A DNA stretch of 64,000 nt from JAWWOL01 sp033851545 (GTDB taxonomy: Bacteria; Actinomycetota; Actinomycetes; JAWWOL01), in NCBI GenBank assembly GCA_033851545.1, contig JAWWOO010000016.1, positions 62,001 to 126,000 on the forward strand, written 5' to 3'. Under the pieces are notes generated by a model, which was not told where the DNA came from, ran no database searches, and was given only the letters and a program-made list of their open reading frames with translations. Below are positions 45,073 through 54,031 of this stretch, piece by piece. The translations under genes were made by a program, and so were the position numbers. Position 1 is the stretch's first letter. Every line of letters starts with the position of its first letter.

Positions 45073-46332
45073 TCAGTGCGGGATGGTGCCCACCCACTGG
45101 AAGTGGGCGGGGTCGGGGCGCAGGAACCGGCCGCCCCAGGCGAAGCCGTGCGCCGCCATGATCGAGACCAGTCGTGGGTCCTGGTGCGGCGAGCCACCGA
45201 GCGGGTTGTTCACGACGTTGATGTCGATGGCGAGTCCCCAGCTGTGGCTGGACAGGACGCCGCCGCTGATGGCCCGGGTGACCCGAGGGCTCCAGCAACC
45301 GCCTTCGTACTGGAAGTCTGCGGTGTTGATCATGCTGCCCAGTCCACGGGCGGTGACCTCCGCCATGGCGGCGGCGAGCGGAGCCATGATCGCCCGGTTG
45401 CAGGTGACCGGACCCAGCTGGACCACCTGCTTGCTCTGCAGGTGAGTCTGGACCCAGCCCGGGTCCTGGATGATCCCGCTGGTCGAGGCGGCGGCCGGGC
45501 GGAAGGCGAACTCGCCGAACTGGACCTTGGTCTGCAACTGGGTCAGCACGGTGTCCGCCGAACTCAGGTAGCCGTTGGCGGTGCGGGACCGCACGCGTAC
45601 GGCCAGTCCCGGCAGAGCTGCGTGCGCGGCGGCCGTGACTGTTGCGGCGGTCAGGGAACCGCCGACGAGCAGGTAGTCCGGGTCGTTGCCCGCAGCTGCG
45701 TGCAGGATGCTCGGGCTGGTCGCCATCTCGTGACCGCCGATCTGGTGGGCCTCCACCACCGCCGTCACCCGTACCGACTTGCCGTTGGCCAGGGCAATGG
45801 TCGACCCGGTACGGGCACCGCGCAGGCGCGCCTCCTCGGTGGCCAGCACCACGCCTGCCGCCATCTCGGCGGCGAGGGCAGGGACACCGGCAGCGGCGGC
45901 GTACGCGTACGGGTCGGCGAGCATCGTGTCGACGTCGACGTAGGGGTAGCCGGACTTGCCAGAGGCAAACAGCTGCTCCGAGGAGGTCACCGCGACGACT
46001 GGTGCATGAATGTGGGCGCGGACCGACGCGACCTGCGCGGCCGAGAAGCCGTGGGTCGCGTACACCATGATCTGGCCGAGGAAAAGCTGAGGGTGCAGCG
46101 AGGACCGGTTGGCTTCGTAGGCCGTGCCACCGCTGGTCGCGGCTGGCGCCGGGACGGCGCATCCGGAGCACCCGCTGACGGCGGCGCTGGTCGGTGCTGC
46201 TGAGCTCGTCGCTGCCCCTGCTGCGGGCGAGGCAGGGGAGCCGCCGGTCTGGGCGTACACCAGGATGGCCACCAGCACGACGGTGATCGCCACCGCTGCG
46301 GGCGTCAGGCGGGACATGCGGCGGGCGGGCAC
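45073..46332 (-). CDS. Membrane-anchored peptidase M15-type carboxypeptidase
   Basis: 419 residues: an N-terminal membrane anchor (AAVAITVVLVAILVYAQ), a low-complexity Ser/Ala linker containing CSGC, a middle region of unknown fold, and a C-terminal VanY-like M15 domain. The latter has SSHSWGLAIDINV (zinc His and Asp of SxHxxGxAxD), HGFAWGGRF and DPAHFQW (third zinc His). It is predicted to trim D-Ala from peptidoglycan stems. GTG start six bases after a TAGCGT box. Confidence 0.85.
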   Translation of the reverse strand: MPARRMSRLTPAAVAITVVLVAILVYAQTGGSPASPAAGAATSSAAPTSAAVSGCSGCAVPAPAATSGGTAYEANRSSLHPQLFLGQIMVYATHGFSAAQVASVRAHIHAPVVAVTSSEQLFASGKSGYPYVDVDTMLADPYAYAAAAGVPALAAEMAAGVVLATEEARLRGARTGSTIALANGKSVRVTAVVEAHQIGGHEMATSPSILHAAAGNDPDYLLVGGSLTAATVTAAAHAALPGLAVRVRSRTANGYLSSADTVLTQLQTKVQFGEFAFRPAAASTSGIIQDPGWVQTHLQSKQVVQLGPVTCNRAIMAPLAAAMAEVTARGLGSMINTADFQYEGGCWSPRVTRAISGGVLSSHSWGLAIDINVVNNPLGGSPHQDPRLVSIMAAHGFAWGGRFLRPDPAHFQWVGTIPH

Positions 46333-46404
46333 GAACGCACGCTAGACCCGTTACCTGTGTGCACTGTGAGAACCTCCTCGTGACCGGGCCGAGGGCCGAA
46401 CAGC

Positions 46405-47037
46405 TCAGCTGGCCGACTGCTCCTGCTGCAGCTGCGCGATCCGGGTCTCGAGCAGCGACAGCACGCCGTCCCGCCTCCCGTGCGTCCGCTCGTGGTCGAG
46501 CAGCGTCTCCAGCTCGCCGATGCCGAGCTGGCGGGCCTTGGCCCGCATCGCGCCCAGGCTCATCTCGTCGAAGCCCTCGAGGGGAAGCCCGTCCGGAGAC
46601 CCGTCCGGCACCACGGTGACGGTGACGGCTGGGGCCACCACCACCAGCGGCGTACGGGGTGCTTCGTCCGCGGTTTCGTCACCCGGGAACTCGGTCTCGA
46701 CCGGGTCGTCGTCGAGCAGGATCAGGTCGAACGGGTCGACCTCTGCCGGCTCGTCCTCGACGATCGGCGGTCCGAGCAACCGTCCGGCGAGCAGGCCGGT
46801 GAGAGTGCCACGCAGCTCGGCGCCGCGGACCAGCAGCGCATCGATCTCCTGCTGCGCCCGTTCCGAGGCGACCAGGGCGACGCCCGCCGCGCGTACCGGC
46901 AGCTTGGCAGCCACCTCGGGCGCCGCGCGGAGACCGGCCGCGCCCAGCGCCACGAGGCCGAGGGTCAGGTCGATCGCGGTGCCGACCAGGTTGACCGGCT
47001 CGGCAGGCGTGCCCGTGGTCTCGTCCGCGTCGCCCAT
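46405..47037 (-). CDS. Lipid-droplet-associated-type protein (Rv1109c homologue)
   Basis: 210 residues. N-terminal hydrophobic amphipathic stretch (VNLVGTAIDLTLGLVALGAAGLRAAPEVAAKLP, described by its ends), an acidic Pro-rich middle, and a C-terminal SAP/Rho-N-like segment (SLGAMRAKARQLGIGELETL). It is in the position of Rv1109c, related to the Rhodococcus lipid-droplet protein MLDS. GGAGG precedes the ATG. Divergent from ispH. Function assigned by synteny and N-terminal character only. Confidence 0.75.
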   Translation of the reverse strand: MGDADETTGTPAEPVNLVGTAIDLTLGLVALGAAGLRAAPEVAAKLPVRAAGVALVASERAQQEIDALLVRGAELRGTLTGLLAGRLLGPPIVEDEPAEVDPFDLILLDDDPVETEFPGDETADEAPRTPLVVVAPAVTVTVVPDGSPDGLPLEGFDEMSLGAMRAKARQLGIGELETLLDHERTHGRRDGVLSLLETRIAQLQQEQSAS

Positions 47038-47091
47038 GGTTGCCTCCACGCTCGGTCGGTCGGTCAAGGTTGCTCGCCGTACCATGACAGC

Positions 47092-48078
47092 ATGACTCCC
47101 AGTGCCCAGACGCGCAGCGGACGGGTGCTGCTGGCCAAGCCCCGTGGCTACTGCGCCGGCGTCGACCGGGCGGTGGAGACGGTCGAAAAGGCGCTCGAGC
47201 TGTACGGCTCGCCGGTCTACGTCCGTAAGCAGATCGTGCACAACCTGCACGTGGTGAACCGCCTCGAGCAGCTCGGTGCGGTCTTCGTCGACGAGACCGA
47301 CGAGGTGCCTGAGGGCGCGATCGTGGTGTTCTCGGCGCACGGTGTCGCGCCCGTCGTTCACGAGGAGGCGCGGGCCCGCAACCTGCGCACCATCGACGCG
47401 ACCTGCCCGCTGGTCACCAAGGTGCACGCCGAGGCCCGCCGGTTCGCCTCCGCGGACTTCGACATCCTGCTGATCGGCCACGAGGGGCACGAGGAGGTTG
47501 TCGGCACGACCGGCGAGGCTCCCGCGAACATCCACCTGGTCGACGGCCCCGCGGGTGCCGCAGGGGTCCAGGTTCGCGACCCGTCGCGCGTGGTCTGGCT
47601 GTCCCAGACGACGCTGTCGGTGGACGAGACCGAGACCACGGTGGCCGCGCTCCAGGACAGGTTCCCGCTGCTGCAGAGCCCGCCGAGCGACGACATCTGC
47701 TATGCCACCCAGAACCGGCAGGTCGCGGTCAAGCAGATCGCGCCCTCCTGCGACGTGGTCATCGTGGTCGGGTCACAGAACAGCTCCAACTCGGTACGGC
47801 TGGTCGAGGTCGCCCTCGACGCCGGCGCCTCGGCGGCCTACCTGGTGGACGACGCCTCCGAGATCGAGGAGGCGTGGCTCGTCGGTGCCGCCACGGTCGG
47901 TCTGACCAGCGGTGCCTCGGTGCCCGAGATCCTGGTCGGCGCCGTGCTCGAGTGGCTGGCCGACCGCGGGTTCGCCGACGTCTCCGAGGTCACCGCAGCC
48001 GAGGAGCACCTGCTCTTCGCCCTGCCGCCGGAGCTGCGTCGCGGGCTGCCGCCGGTCGCGTCGCCCTCGCCGGCCTAG
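47092..48078 (+). CDS. ispH: 4-hydroxy-3-methylbut-2-enyl diphosphate reductase
   Basis: 328 residues. The three cluster Cys are visible: GYCAGV (Cys21), TCPLV (Cys105), and ICYATQN (Cys203). Also VRKQIVHN, SAHGVAP (His83), TTGEAP, and SSNSVRL. It makes isopentenyl and dimethylallyl diphosphate in the last step of the MEP pathway, using a [4Fe-4S] centre. ATG six bases after TACCAT (leaderless). Corresponds to Rv1110. Confidence 0.97.
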   Translation: MTPSAQTRSGRVLLAKPRGYCAGVDRAVETVEKALELYGSPVYVRKQIVHNLHVVNRLEQLGAVFVDETDEVPEGAIVVFSAHGVAPVVHEEARARNLRTIDATCPLVTKVHAEARRFASADFDILLIGHEGHEEVVGTTGEAPANIHLVDGPAGAAGVQVRDPSRVVWLSQTTLSVDETETTVAALQDRFPLLQSPPSDDICYATQNRQVAVKQIAPSCDVVIVVGSQNSSNSVRLVEVALDAGASAAYLVDDASEIEEAWLVGAATVGLTSGASVPEILVGAVLEWLADRGFADVSEVTAAEEHLLFALPPELRRGLPPVASPSPA

Positions 48079-48100
48079 GCGGCGATCGGTTGCGGCTCGG

Positions 48101-49402
48101 TCACTGATGGCTGAGCCGGAGCCGCAACTCTTCGGCGGGCAGCGCCGGCGCGTACAGGTAACCCTGGGCCTTGGGACAGCCAAGACTCCGCAGAATGTCG
48201 GCCTGCGCCTCGGTCTCGACGCCGACAGCGGTCACGTCCAGGGCCAGGTGCCGCGCCAGCCGGAGGGTCGACTCGACCATGGTCTGGTTGCGCCCGCCCG
48301 CGCCGAGCCCGGCGACGAAGGCGTGGTGGATCTTCAGGCCGTTGACCGGGAACGTCTGCAGGTAGGTCTGCGAGGACGGGGTGGCCCCGAAGTCGTCCAA
48401 GGTCAGCGACACCCCCAGGTCGCGCAGCCGGTTCAAGGCGCCGGTGGAGTCAGCCGCCCCACCGAGGATCGACTCGCTGACCTCGATCGTCAGGGCGTCA
48501 CCAGGGAGTCCGTTGCCCTCCAGAACGGCGCGGATGTCGTCGACGAGGTCGCGGCTGGCCAGGTGGCGGCCGCTGATGTTGATCGACAGGGCGGGGCGAT
48601 CCCGGAGCAGCGGATCTTCCCACCACTGCGTGATCTGCCGGCACGAGCGGTCGAGAATTCTGAAGTCGAGGTCGACGATCAGGTTGTCGCGCTCGGCGAT
48701 CTCAAGGAAGGCAGCGGGGCTGAGCAGCCCCTGGATGGGATGCCTCCACCGGGCGAGCGCCTCACAGCCGACGGTCACGCCGTCGACCATCGACACGATG
48801 GGTTGGTAGTACGGGAGCAGCGCGCCGGTCATCATCGCCCGCCGCAGCTCTGAGCTGGGGTCCTCGGAAAGGCGTGGCGTGCCGGCACGCGCCTGACGCA
48901 GGTGCAGCTGGCCCGCGACCAGCTCGGCCAGCTGCTCGAGGCGGTGCCGCTCGTCATCGGTGAGCGTCCGGGGCTTCGTGTCCAGGATGCACAGACTGCC
49001 GACGGGCTGGCCGTCGGCGCTGAAGATCGGCGCGCCGGCGAAGGCTGACATGCCGGTGGCGGCCATGGGGCTGTCGGCAAACCGCGGGTCCGCCGCCACG
49101 TCCGGCACCTCGAAGAAGCCGGCCCGGAAAACGACCCATTCGGAGAGTGACCCGGCGCGGGGTGCTCCCGTGCGCTCGATCCCGATCGTCGCCTTGAAGA
49201 AGAGCTCGTCCTGGTCGACCAGGCTGATGATCGCCACCGGCGCCTGGAGCTGGCCGGCGGTCAACCCGGCGAGCCAGTCGAAGACCGGCTCGCGCGGGGT
49301 GCCCACGACGGCCAGAGCGCGGAGGCTGGTCAACCGCTCGACTTCGTCGGCCCGCAGCGCGTGGCCGGTGGGTTCCGGGAACGCGACCTGGGTGATGGTC
49401 AT
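48101..49402 (-). CDS. GAF-EAL protein with degenerate EAL active site
   Basis: 433 residues: an N-terminal GAF domain (about 25-170; PVAIISLVDQDELFFKATIG, GSLCILDTKPR) and a C-terminal EAL domain (about 190-430). EAL (Glu214), SINISGRH (Asn275), IEVSE and DDFGATPSS (Asp336-337) remain, but the KID motif is KIH (His359), and EGVE is VGVE (Val393), so the catalytic Glu of loop 8 is gone. c-di-GMP hydrolysis is therefore unlikely; ligand binding or signalling through GAF is more probable. Divergent from an intact EAL gene. Confidence 0.88.
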   Translation of the reverse strand: MTITQVAFPEPTGHALRADEVERLTSLRALAVVGTPREPVFDWLAGLTAGQLQAPVAIISLVDQDELFFKATIGIERTGAPRAGSLSEWVVFRAGFFEVPDVAADPRFADSPMAATGMSAFAGAPIFSADGQPVGSLCILDTKPRTLTDDERHRLEQLAELVAGQLHLRQARAGTPRLSEDPSSELRRAMMTGALLPYYQPIVSMVDGVTVGCEALARWRHPIQGLLSPAAFLEIAERDNLIVDLDFRILDRSCRQITQWWEDPLLRDRPALSINISGRHLASRDLVDDIRAVLEGNGLPGDALTIEVSESILGGAADSTGALNRLRDLGVSLTLDDFGATPSSQTYLQTFPVNGLKIHHAFVAGLGAGGRNQTMVESTLRLARHLALDVTAVGVETEAQADILRSLGCPKAQGYLYAPALPAEELRLRLSHQ

Positions 49403-49620
49403 GCGACATTGCCTCCTTGGTCACCGCCCCATCGGCGCCGCCGGCCCGAGACTTCGCCCAACACGGGGGATCTGGCCCGCGGGTCATCCCGAATGGGCAG
49501 GACGGGGGTCCTATGGGACGGTCGCGTTAGTCAAATCTCGGCAGGCCGGTCGGCTCAACGTCTGTGCCTCAAAACGGCCATCACTGTCGGACAGCTGCGA
49601 TGTACGTTTACATTGAGACC

Positions 49621-49650
49621 GATCACCGATGATCACCGATGATCACTGAT
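49621..49650 (+). repeat. Three tandem 10-bp repeats
   Basis: GATCACCGAT, GATCACCGAT, GATCACTGAT in direct succession, one DNA turn apart, between a TACATT -10-like box (49609-49614) and the start of the PAS-EAL gene at 49680. They may be a regulator binding array or a leader element. Confidence 0.7.
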
Positions 49651-49679
49651 GGCCAAGCTCTGCCGAGGCAGGGGGCACG

Positions 49680-51065
49680 GTGTTCTCCAAGCGCTGGCTG
49701 TACCTTCTGACGGCGGCGTTCGGCGTCGAGTTGCTGTTCGCTGTGGAGGCCCGCTGGGGTCGGCTGACCCGGGTGCTGCACGGTGACGGCGATGCGTCCG
49801 GCGTGGTCGCGCTGCTCGGGCTCGGCTGGTTGGTGATGCTTCTGGCCTTCACCGTCGTCATCGTTCGATCCTTGTCCCGGGCACGGCATGCGTTGCACCG
49901 GCAGGACCAGCGAATCACCGCAGTGGCCTCGACCACCCGCGAGTGGCTGTGGGAGACGGACCCCGAGTTCACCTTCACCTACCACAGCCCCGGGGTCGAG
50001 GAACTGCTCGGCTACCGCCCTGAGGACCTCGTGGGTGTCGCCGTGCGGGACCTCATGATTGCGGAAGACGACCAGTCCCAGGTCGACAGCCTCGCCCAGC
50101 AGGGCCGCGGCTACGCGAGCGGCTGGGAAGCCGTGGAGAGGCTGTGGCGGCATCACGACGGTCACGCTGTGGCCCTGAAGGGCACCGGCGTTGCCCTCCT
50201 GGACGAGTCGGGCCGGCTGATCGGCTACGGGGGCACCCGGACCCGCGTGTCCGACGCCGCGCAGGCCCAGCGTGGAGCCGCCGCCGCCCGTACCCGGGTC
50301 AAGCAGCTGCTGAGCACAGGCGCCGTGGACATCGCGCTGCAGCCGATCGCCAGCCTGTCCACCGGTCGGCTCGCCGGTGCCGAGGCGCTGGCCCGGTTCC
50401 ATGACGGCCGAGGCCCGGAGCTGTGGTTCCAGGAGGCGCGCGAAGCGGGGCTGTCGCGTGAGCTCGATGCCCTCACCTTCACCTCTGCCCTCGCCGCCTT
50501 CGCCGCGCTGCCCGAGGACTGCTACCTCTCGGTGAATGCCGGCCCAGCGCTGATCATGGATTCGGCGTTCCAGGCCTCCCTCCGCGATGGTGGCGTCCCG
50601 CTGGCGCGGCTGGTCATCGAAATCACCGAGCACGACCGCATCCACGACTACGCCGCCCTGAACACCGCGTTGGCGCCGCTGCGCGAGCTCGGTGTGCGGT
50701 TGGCCGTCGATGACACCGGAGCCGGTTACGCCTCCCTCAGCCATGTGCTGCAGCTGAGGCCCAACGTCATCAAGATCGACCGGTCGCTGATCGCCCACCT
50801 GTCCAGCGACCCGGCTCGGCGCTCTCTGGTCACCGCCCTGGTGCTCCTGGCGCTGGACATCGGCGCCACGGTGACCGGTGAGGGCGTCGAGACCCCGGCG
50901 GAGCTGGCCACCCTCGTCGAACTGGGCGTCGACGCCGCCCAGGGCTACCTCCTGGCCAGACCAACCACAGATCCGGGGAGCTGGCGAGCGTGGCCCGCTG
51001 CGAGCTGGATCGTCCCAGCGCCGCGCGATCCCGATCGGACCACGCCGAGACAACAACGCGCCTGA
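49680..51065 (+). CDS. Membrane PAS-EAL c-di-GMP phosphodiesterase
   Basis: 461 residues: two N-terminal membrane helices (YLLTAAFGVELLFAV; VVALLGLGWLVMLLAFTVVIV), a PAS domain (about 85-195; TREWLWETDPEFTFTYHSPG), and an EAL domain (about 215-440). Active-site motifs are present: EALARF, VNAGP, IEITEH, DDTGAGYAS, IKIDRSL, TGEGVET, and QGYLLARP. It probably hydrolyses c-di-GMP to pGpG, unlike its divergent neighbour. GTG start with a G-rich ribosome-binding site. A 30-bp Pro/Arg tail follows the domain. Confidence 0.88.
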   Translation: MFSKRWLYLLTAAFGVELLFAVEARWGRLTRVLHGDGDASGVVALLGLGWLVMLLAFTVVIVRSLSRARHALHRQDQRITAVASTTREWLWETDPEFTFTYHSPGVEELLGYRPEDLVGVAVRDLMIAEDDQSQVDSLAQQGRGYASGWEAVERLWRHHDGHAVALKGTGVALLDESGRLIGYGGTRTRVSDAAQAQRGAAAARTRVKQLLSTGAVDIALQPIASLSTGRLAGAEALARFHDGRGPELWFQEAREAGLSRELDALTFTSALAAFAALPEDCYLSVNAGPALIMDSAFQASLRDGGVPLARLVIEITEHDRIHDYAALNTALAPLRELGVRLAVDDTGAGYASLSHVLQLRPNVIKIDRSLIAHLSSDPARRSLVTALVLLALDIGATVTGEGVETPAELATLVELGVDAAQGYLLARPTTDPGSWRAWPAASWIVPAPRDPDRTTPRQQRA

Positions 51066-51094
51066 ACTCTCAGGGCTGCGCCGACAGGTCCCGG

Positions 51095-52033
51095 TCAGCC
51101 CCGTACGGGTGCTGTGCTCGAGGTCACCAGACGGTGGGCGGCCTGCAGGGCGGCGGTCAGCATCTTGCGGCCCTTGCCCGGCTGGCCCAGCACCACGCCG
51201 ATCAGCGTGACCGGACGGCCGTCCAGCTGCGTACGCACGGCGAAGAGCAGGCAGCCGCCGGCCGCGGACGTCGAGCCGGTCTTGAGGCCGATGATGCCGT
51301 CGATGCCGAGCAGGGTGTTGTAGTTGCGCACCAGGCCGGCCACGGGAACGGTGGCGGTCCGCTTGGCGACGATCTGCGCGAGGGCGGGGATCTCCAGGGC
51401 TGCCCTGCCCAGCAGCAGCTGGTCTCTCGCCGTGCTCACCGTGCTGGCGGCCAGCCCGGACGCGTCGGTGTAGACGGTGTGCCGCATGCCGAGCCGCTTG
51501 GCCGCAGCGTTCATCTTCGCCAGGAACGGGCTCTGCCCGCCGGCGTCCCAGCGGGCCAGGATCCACGCCATGTTGTCGGCCGACGGCAGCAACAGCGCCT
51601 CGAGGGCCTGACGCTCGTCGAGCTCCTCCTCCGCAGCGACCCGCACCAGGGACTCACCGGCGGCCAGCTGACCTGCGTACGCCTCGGCCTCGGCGTGACT
51701 GACGGTGAGGGTCGGGCCCCCGTCGCCCTCGCCCAGCGGGTGGTCGTGCAGCACCACATAGGCCGTCATCACCTTGGCCACGCTCGCGATCGGCACGACG
51801 TCGTCGGCGCCGGGGCCGTCGACGATCCGGCCGTCGACCATGAGGGCCGCCTCACCGGTGCCGGGCCAGGCCGGGCGGCCGAGGCCAGGGGAGGCGCTGC
51901 CGCGGGTGGACAGAAACGCCGCGACCAGCACGCCGAGGGCAACAAGACCTGCCAGCCACCGGCGGAACGGGTGTCGTTGGGCCGGTGGCGGCGGGCTGTC
52001 GACGGGCGCGAGTAGTTCGGGGCCTCGGTACAT
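51095..52033 (-). CDS. D-alanyl-D-alanine carboxypeptidase (peptidase S11)
   Basis: 312 residues: cytoplasmic Pro-rich N-terminus, a membrane anchor (WLAGLVALGVLVAAFLS), and a penicillin-binding S11 domain. Active-site motifs are SVAK (Ser84-Lys87), SADN (151-154, variant of SxN) and KTGS. It trims the terminal D-Ala of peptidoglycan stem peptides outside the membrane. The ATG lies inside a long palindrome and eight bases after TATAGT, so transcript initiation, leaderless translation and repressor binding would coincide. Confidence 0.92.
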   Translation of the reverse strand: MYRGPELLAPVDSPPPPAQRHPFRRWLAGLVALGVLVAAFLSTRGSASPGLGRPAWPGTGEAALMVDGRIVDGPGADDVVPIASVAKVMTAYVVLHDHPLGEGDGGPTLTVSHAEAEAYAGQLAAGESLVRVAAEEELDERQALEALLLPSADNMAWILARWDAGGQSPFLAKMNAAAKRLGMRHTVYTDASGLAASTVSTARDQLLLGRAALEIPALAQIVAKRTATVPVAGLVRNYNTLLGIDGIIGLKTGSTSAAGGCLLFAVRTQLDGRPVTLIGVVLGQPGKGRKMLTAALQAAHRLVTSSTAPVRG

Positions 52034-52060
52034 ACTCGGTAACTATACTGAGTATGTACC
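52027..52060. promoter_or_regulatory. 34-bp palindrome over the carboxypeptidase start codon
   Basis: GGTACATACTC (52027-52037) and GAGTATGTACC (52050-52060) are perfect 11-bp arms; pairing continues inward (GTA with TAC) after one mismatch. The minus-strand -10 box TATAGT lies inside and the ATG of the carboxypeptidase is in one arm. A dimeric repressor (GntR, PadR or TetR type) is likely. Confidence 0.7.
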
Positions 52061-52086
52061 TTCCGGGCCAGGGGGAGCGGGACGTG

Positions 52087-52677
52087 CTAGCGGACCGGCC
52101 GCCGCGAGCGGGCAACCACGTGGGCGCGCATGCCCCGCAGGCCCGTCGTCACGAGAGTCAGGGCCTCGGCGACGAACAGCGACGGCGCGCCGATCAGCAT
52201 GGCGATGAGCACCTCGTTGCGGAGCTGGGCGGTGAACGAGACTCCTACGACGCTGGGCCGGAACGCTGCGCAGGCCAGGGCCCCGACCACGAAGGCCAGC
52301 GGCGGCAGGATCGCCACGGCACCCATGTCCTCGGTGTGCGCGACCAGGGCCGCACCGACGCAGCAGAGCACGAACGTGACACCGAACACCCAGCCGAGGC
52401 CATTGCCGGCGCGGTGCCCGTCGAGGGCGCCCGTGATCGCTGCCACCAGCACGACCAGCGAGACGGCGCCGAGCCCGGTGAGCCCACGCCTGTCGGCCAG
52501 TCTGAGCCCAGGCCCGGCCGGGCCGGAGAGGCGAGGCCCGCGCGAGGGCGGCGTACGAGGTGCTCGCGGTGCCTCGTCGTGCACGACCTGCAATTCGGGT
52601 GCGGGAGGTGGCGGCGGGAAGCCCGGAGGCGGTGGGGGGACAGGCCCCCGCCTGCCTTCACTTTGATAGGTGCTCAC
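52087..52677 (-). CDS. DUF6542 integral membrane protein
   Basis: 196 residues: Pro-rich cytoplasmic N-terminus (PPPPPGFPPPPPAPE), then four hydrophobic segments (GLGAVSLVVLVAAITGAL, GWVFGVTFVLCCVGAALVA, AILPPLAFVVGALACAAF, EVLIAMLIGAPSLFVAEALT). It matches the DUF6542 gene found between ispH and ychF (Rv1111c). GTG with AGGAGG upstream. Function unknown. Confidence 0.82.
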   Translation of the reverse strand: MSTYQSEGRRGPVPPPPPGFPPPPPAPELQVVHDEAPRAPRTPPSRGPRLSGPAGPGLRLADRRGLTGLGAVSLVVLVAAITGALDGHRAGNGLGWVFGVTFVLCCVGAALVAHTEDMGAVAILPPLAFVVGALACAAFRPSVVGVSFTAQLRNEVLIAMLIGAPSLFVAEALTLVTTGLRGMRAHVVARSRRPVR

Positions 52678-52852
52678 GCCGGCCTCCTGGGTTCGCTTGC
52701 TTGCCGCACCGCGGTGTGCGACCCGTCCAAGGCAAACGGTAGACCCGTACGGCGGAGTTGGTGGGTCAATGCCGGATCGGCGCGCGGGAGTTCTGCACCC
52801 GCTGCGGCGTGCCGTCCGGGATTCTGTCGGTGTCCGTGCCTACGGTCGCGTC

Positions 52853-54031
52853 ATGAGGTTGTTGCACACGTCGGACTGGCACCTGGGTCGCTCCTTTCAC
52901 GGGGTCGACCTGGTCGGTGCGCAGTCCGCGATGGTCGACGGCCTGGTCGACGTCGTGCGCTCCGAGCGGGTCGACGCGGTCCTGATCTCCGGCGATCTCT
53001 ACGACCGCGCGTTGCCTCCGGTGGACGCCGTCGAGCTGTGGGGGCAGGCCCTCGAGCGGCTGACCGACGCCGGTGCCGCCGTGGTCGTCATCAGCGGCAA
53101 CCACGACTCCGCCCGCCGGCTCGGCGGCGGGGCACGGCTGCTCGAGCGGGCCCGGGTGCACATCCGCAGTGACGTGACGCGGTGCGCCGAGCCGGTGATG
53201 CTCGAGGACGAGTACGGCGAGGTGGCCATCTATCCGGTGCCCTACCTCGAGCCCGACGTCGTGCGCCCCTTGCTGTCCGCCGACCCCAGCCGGCCCGATC
53301 CCGAGCTGCGCAGCCACGCCGGGGTCCTGCGCGCGGCCGTGGACCGGTGCCGTCACGACCTGGACGGCAAGGCCCGGCTCGGGCTGCGGTCGGTCGCGAT
53401 GGCGCATGCGTTCGTAGCCGGCGGTGCCCCCTCGGCGTCCGAGCGCGAGCTGGTGGTGGGCGGCGCCGGACAGGTCCCGCCGTCCGCGTTCGCGGGGTTC
53501 GACTACGTGGCCCTCGGGCACCTGCACGGCCCACAGGTCATCGGTGACGGCTCGGTCCGCTACGCCGGCTCGCCGCTGGCCTACTCCTTCTCCGAGGAGC
53601 GACACCACAAGGGGGCCTGGCTGGTCGAGCTCGGCGCCCAGGGGCTGGCCTCGGTCGAGGCGGTGCCGACCGTGACGCCCCGGTCGCTCGTACGGGTGCG
53701 CGGGACGATGCTCGAGCTGACCACGTCCCCGCTCTTCGACGGCGCCGAGCAGGCGTTCGTCTCCGCTGCCGTCACCGACACCGCGTGCCCGGTCGGGGCG
53801 ATGGCCCGGCTGCAGCGCCGGTTCCCTTTTGCGGTCGAGCTGAGCTGGCAGCCCGAGGGCGGGCTCGCCGACCTCGGCGGTTCCTACTCCTCCCGCGTCG
53901 CGGTGGCCGACGACCTGTCGGTGGTCGAGTCCTTCGTCCGGCACGTGCGCAACTCCGAGCCCTCCGACGGCGAGCGGGCCGCACTGGGTGAGGCTCTGGA
54001 CGAGGCGACCAAGCGGCGGGTCGAGGTCTGA
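52853..54031 (+). CDS. sbcD: SbcD nuclease subunit
   Basis: 392 residues, Mre11-type phosphoesterase: HTSDWHLG, ISGDLYDR, ISGNHDS, MAHAF and LGHLHGPQ are the metal-binding motifs. With SbcC it opens DNA hairpins and processes blocked ends. ATG six bases after TACGGT (leaderless). Its stop shares one base with the sbcC ATG. Confidence 0.96.
   Translation: MRLLHTSDWHLGRSFHGVDLVGAQSAMVDGLVDVVRSERVDAVLISGDLYDRALPPVDAVELWGQALERLTDAGAAVVVISGNHDSARRLGGGARLLERARVHIRSDVTRCAEPVMLEDEYGEVAIYPVPYLEPDVVRPLLSADPSRPDPELRSHAGVLRAAVDRCRHDLDGKARLGLRSVAMAHAFVAGGAPSASERELVVGGAGQVPPSAFAGFDYVALGHLHGPQVIGDGSVRYAGSPLAYSFSEERHHKGAWLVELGAQGLASVEAVPTVTPRSLVRVRGTMLELTTSPLFDGAEQAFVSAAVTDTACPVGAMARLQRRFPFAVELSWQPEGGLADLGGSYSSRVAVADDLSVVESFVRHVRNSEPSDGERAALGEALDEATKRRVEV

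Noticed and set aside
49621..49650. Replication-origin iterons
   Set aside because: Only three short repeats, in a chromosomal housekeeping region, with no replication gene nearby.
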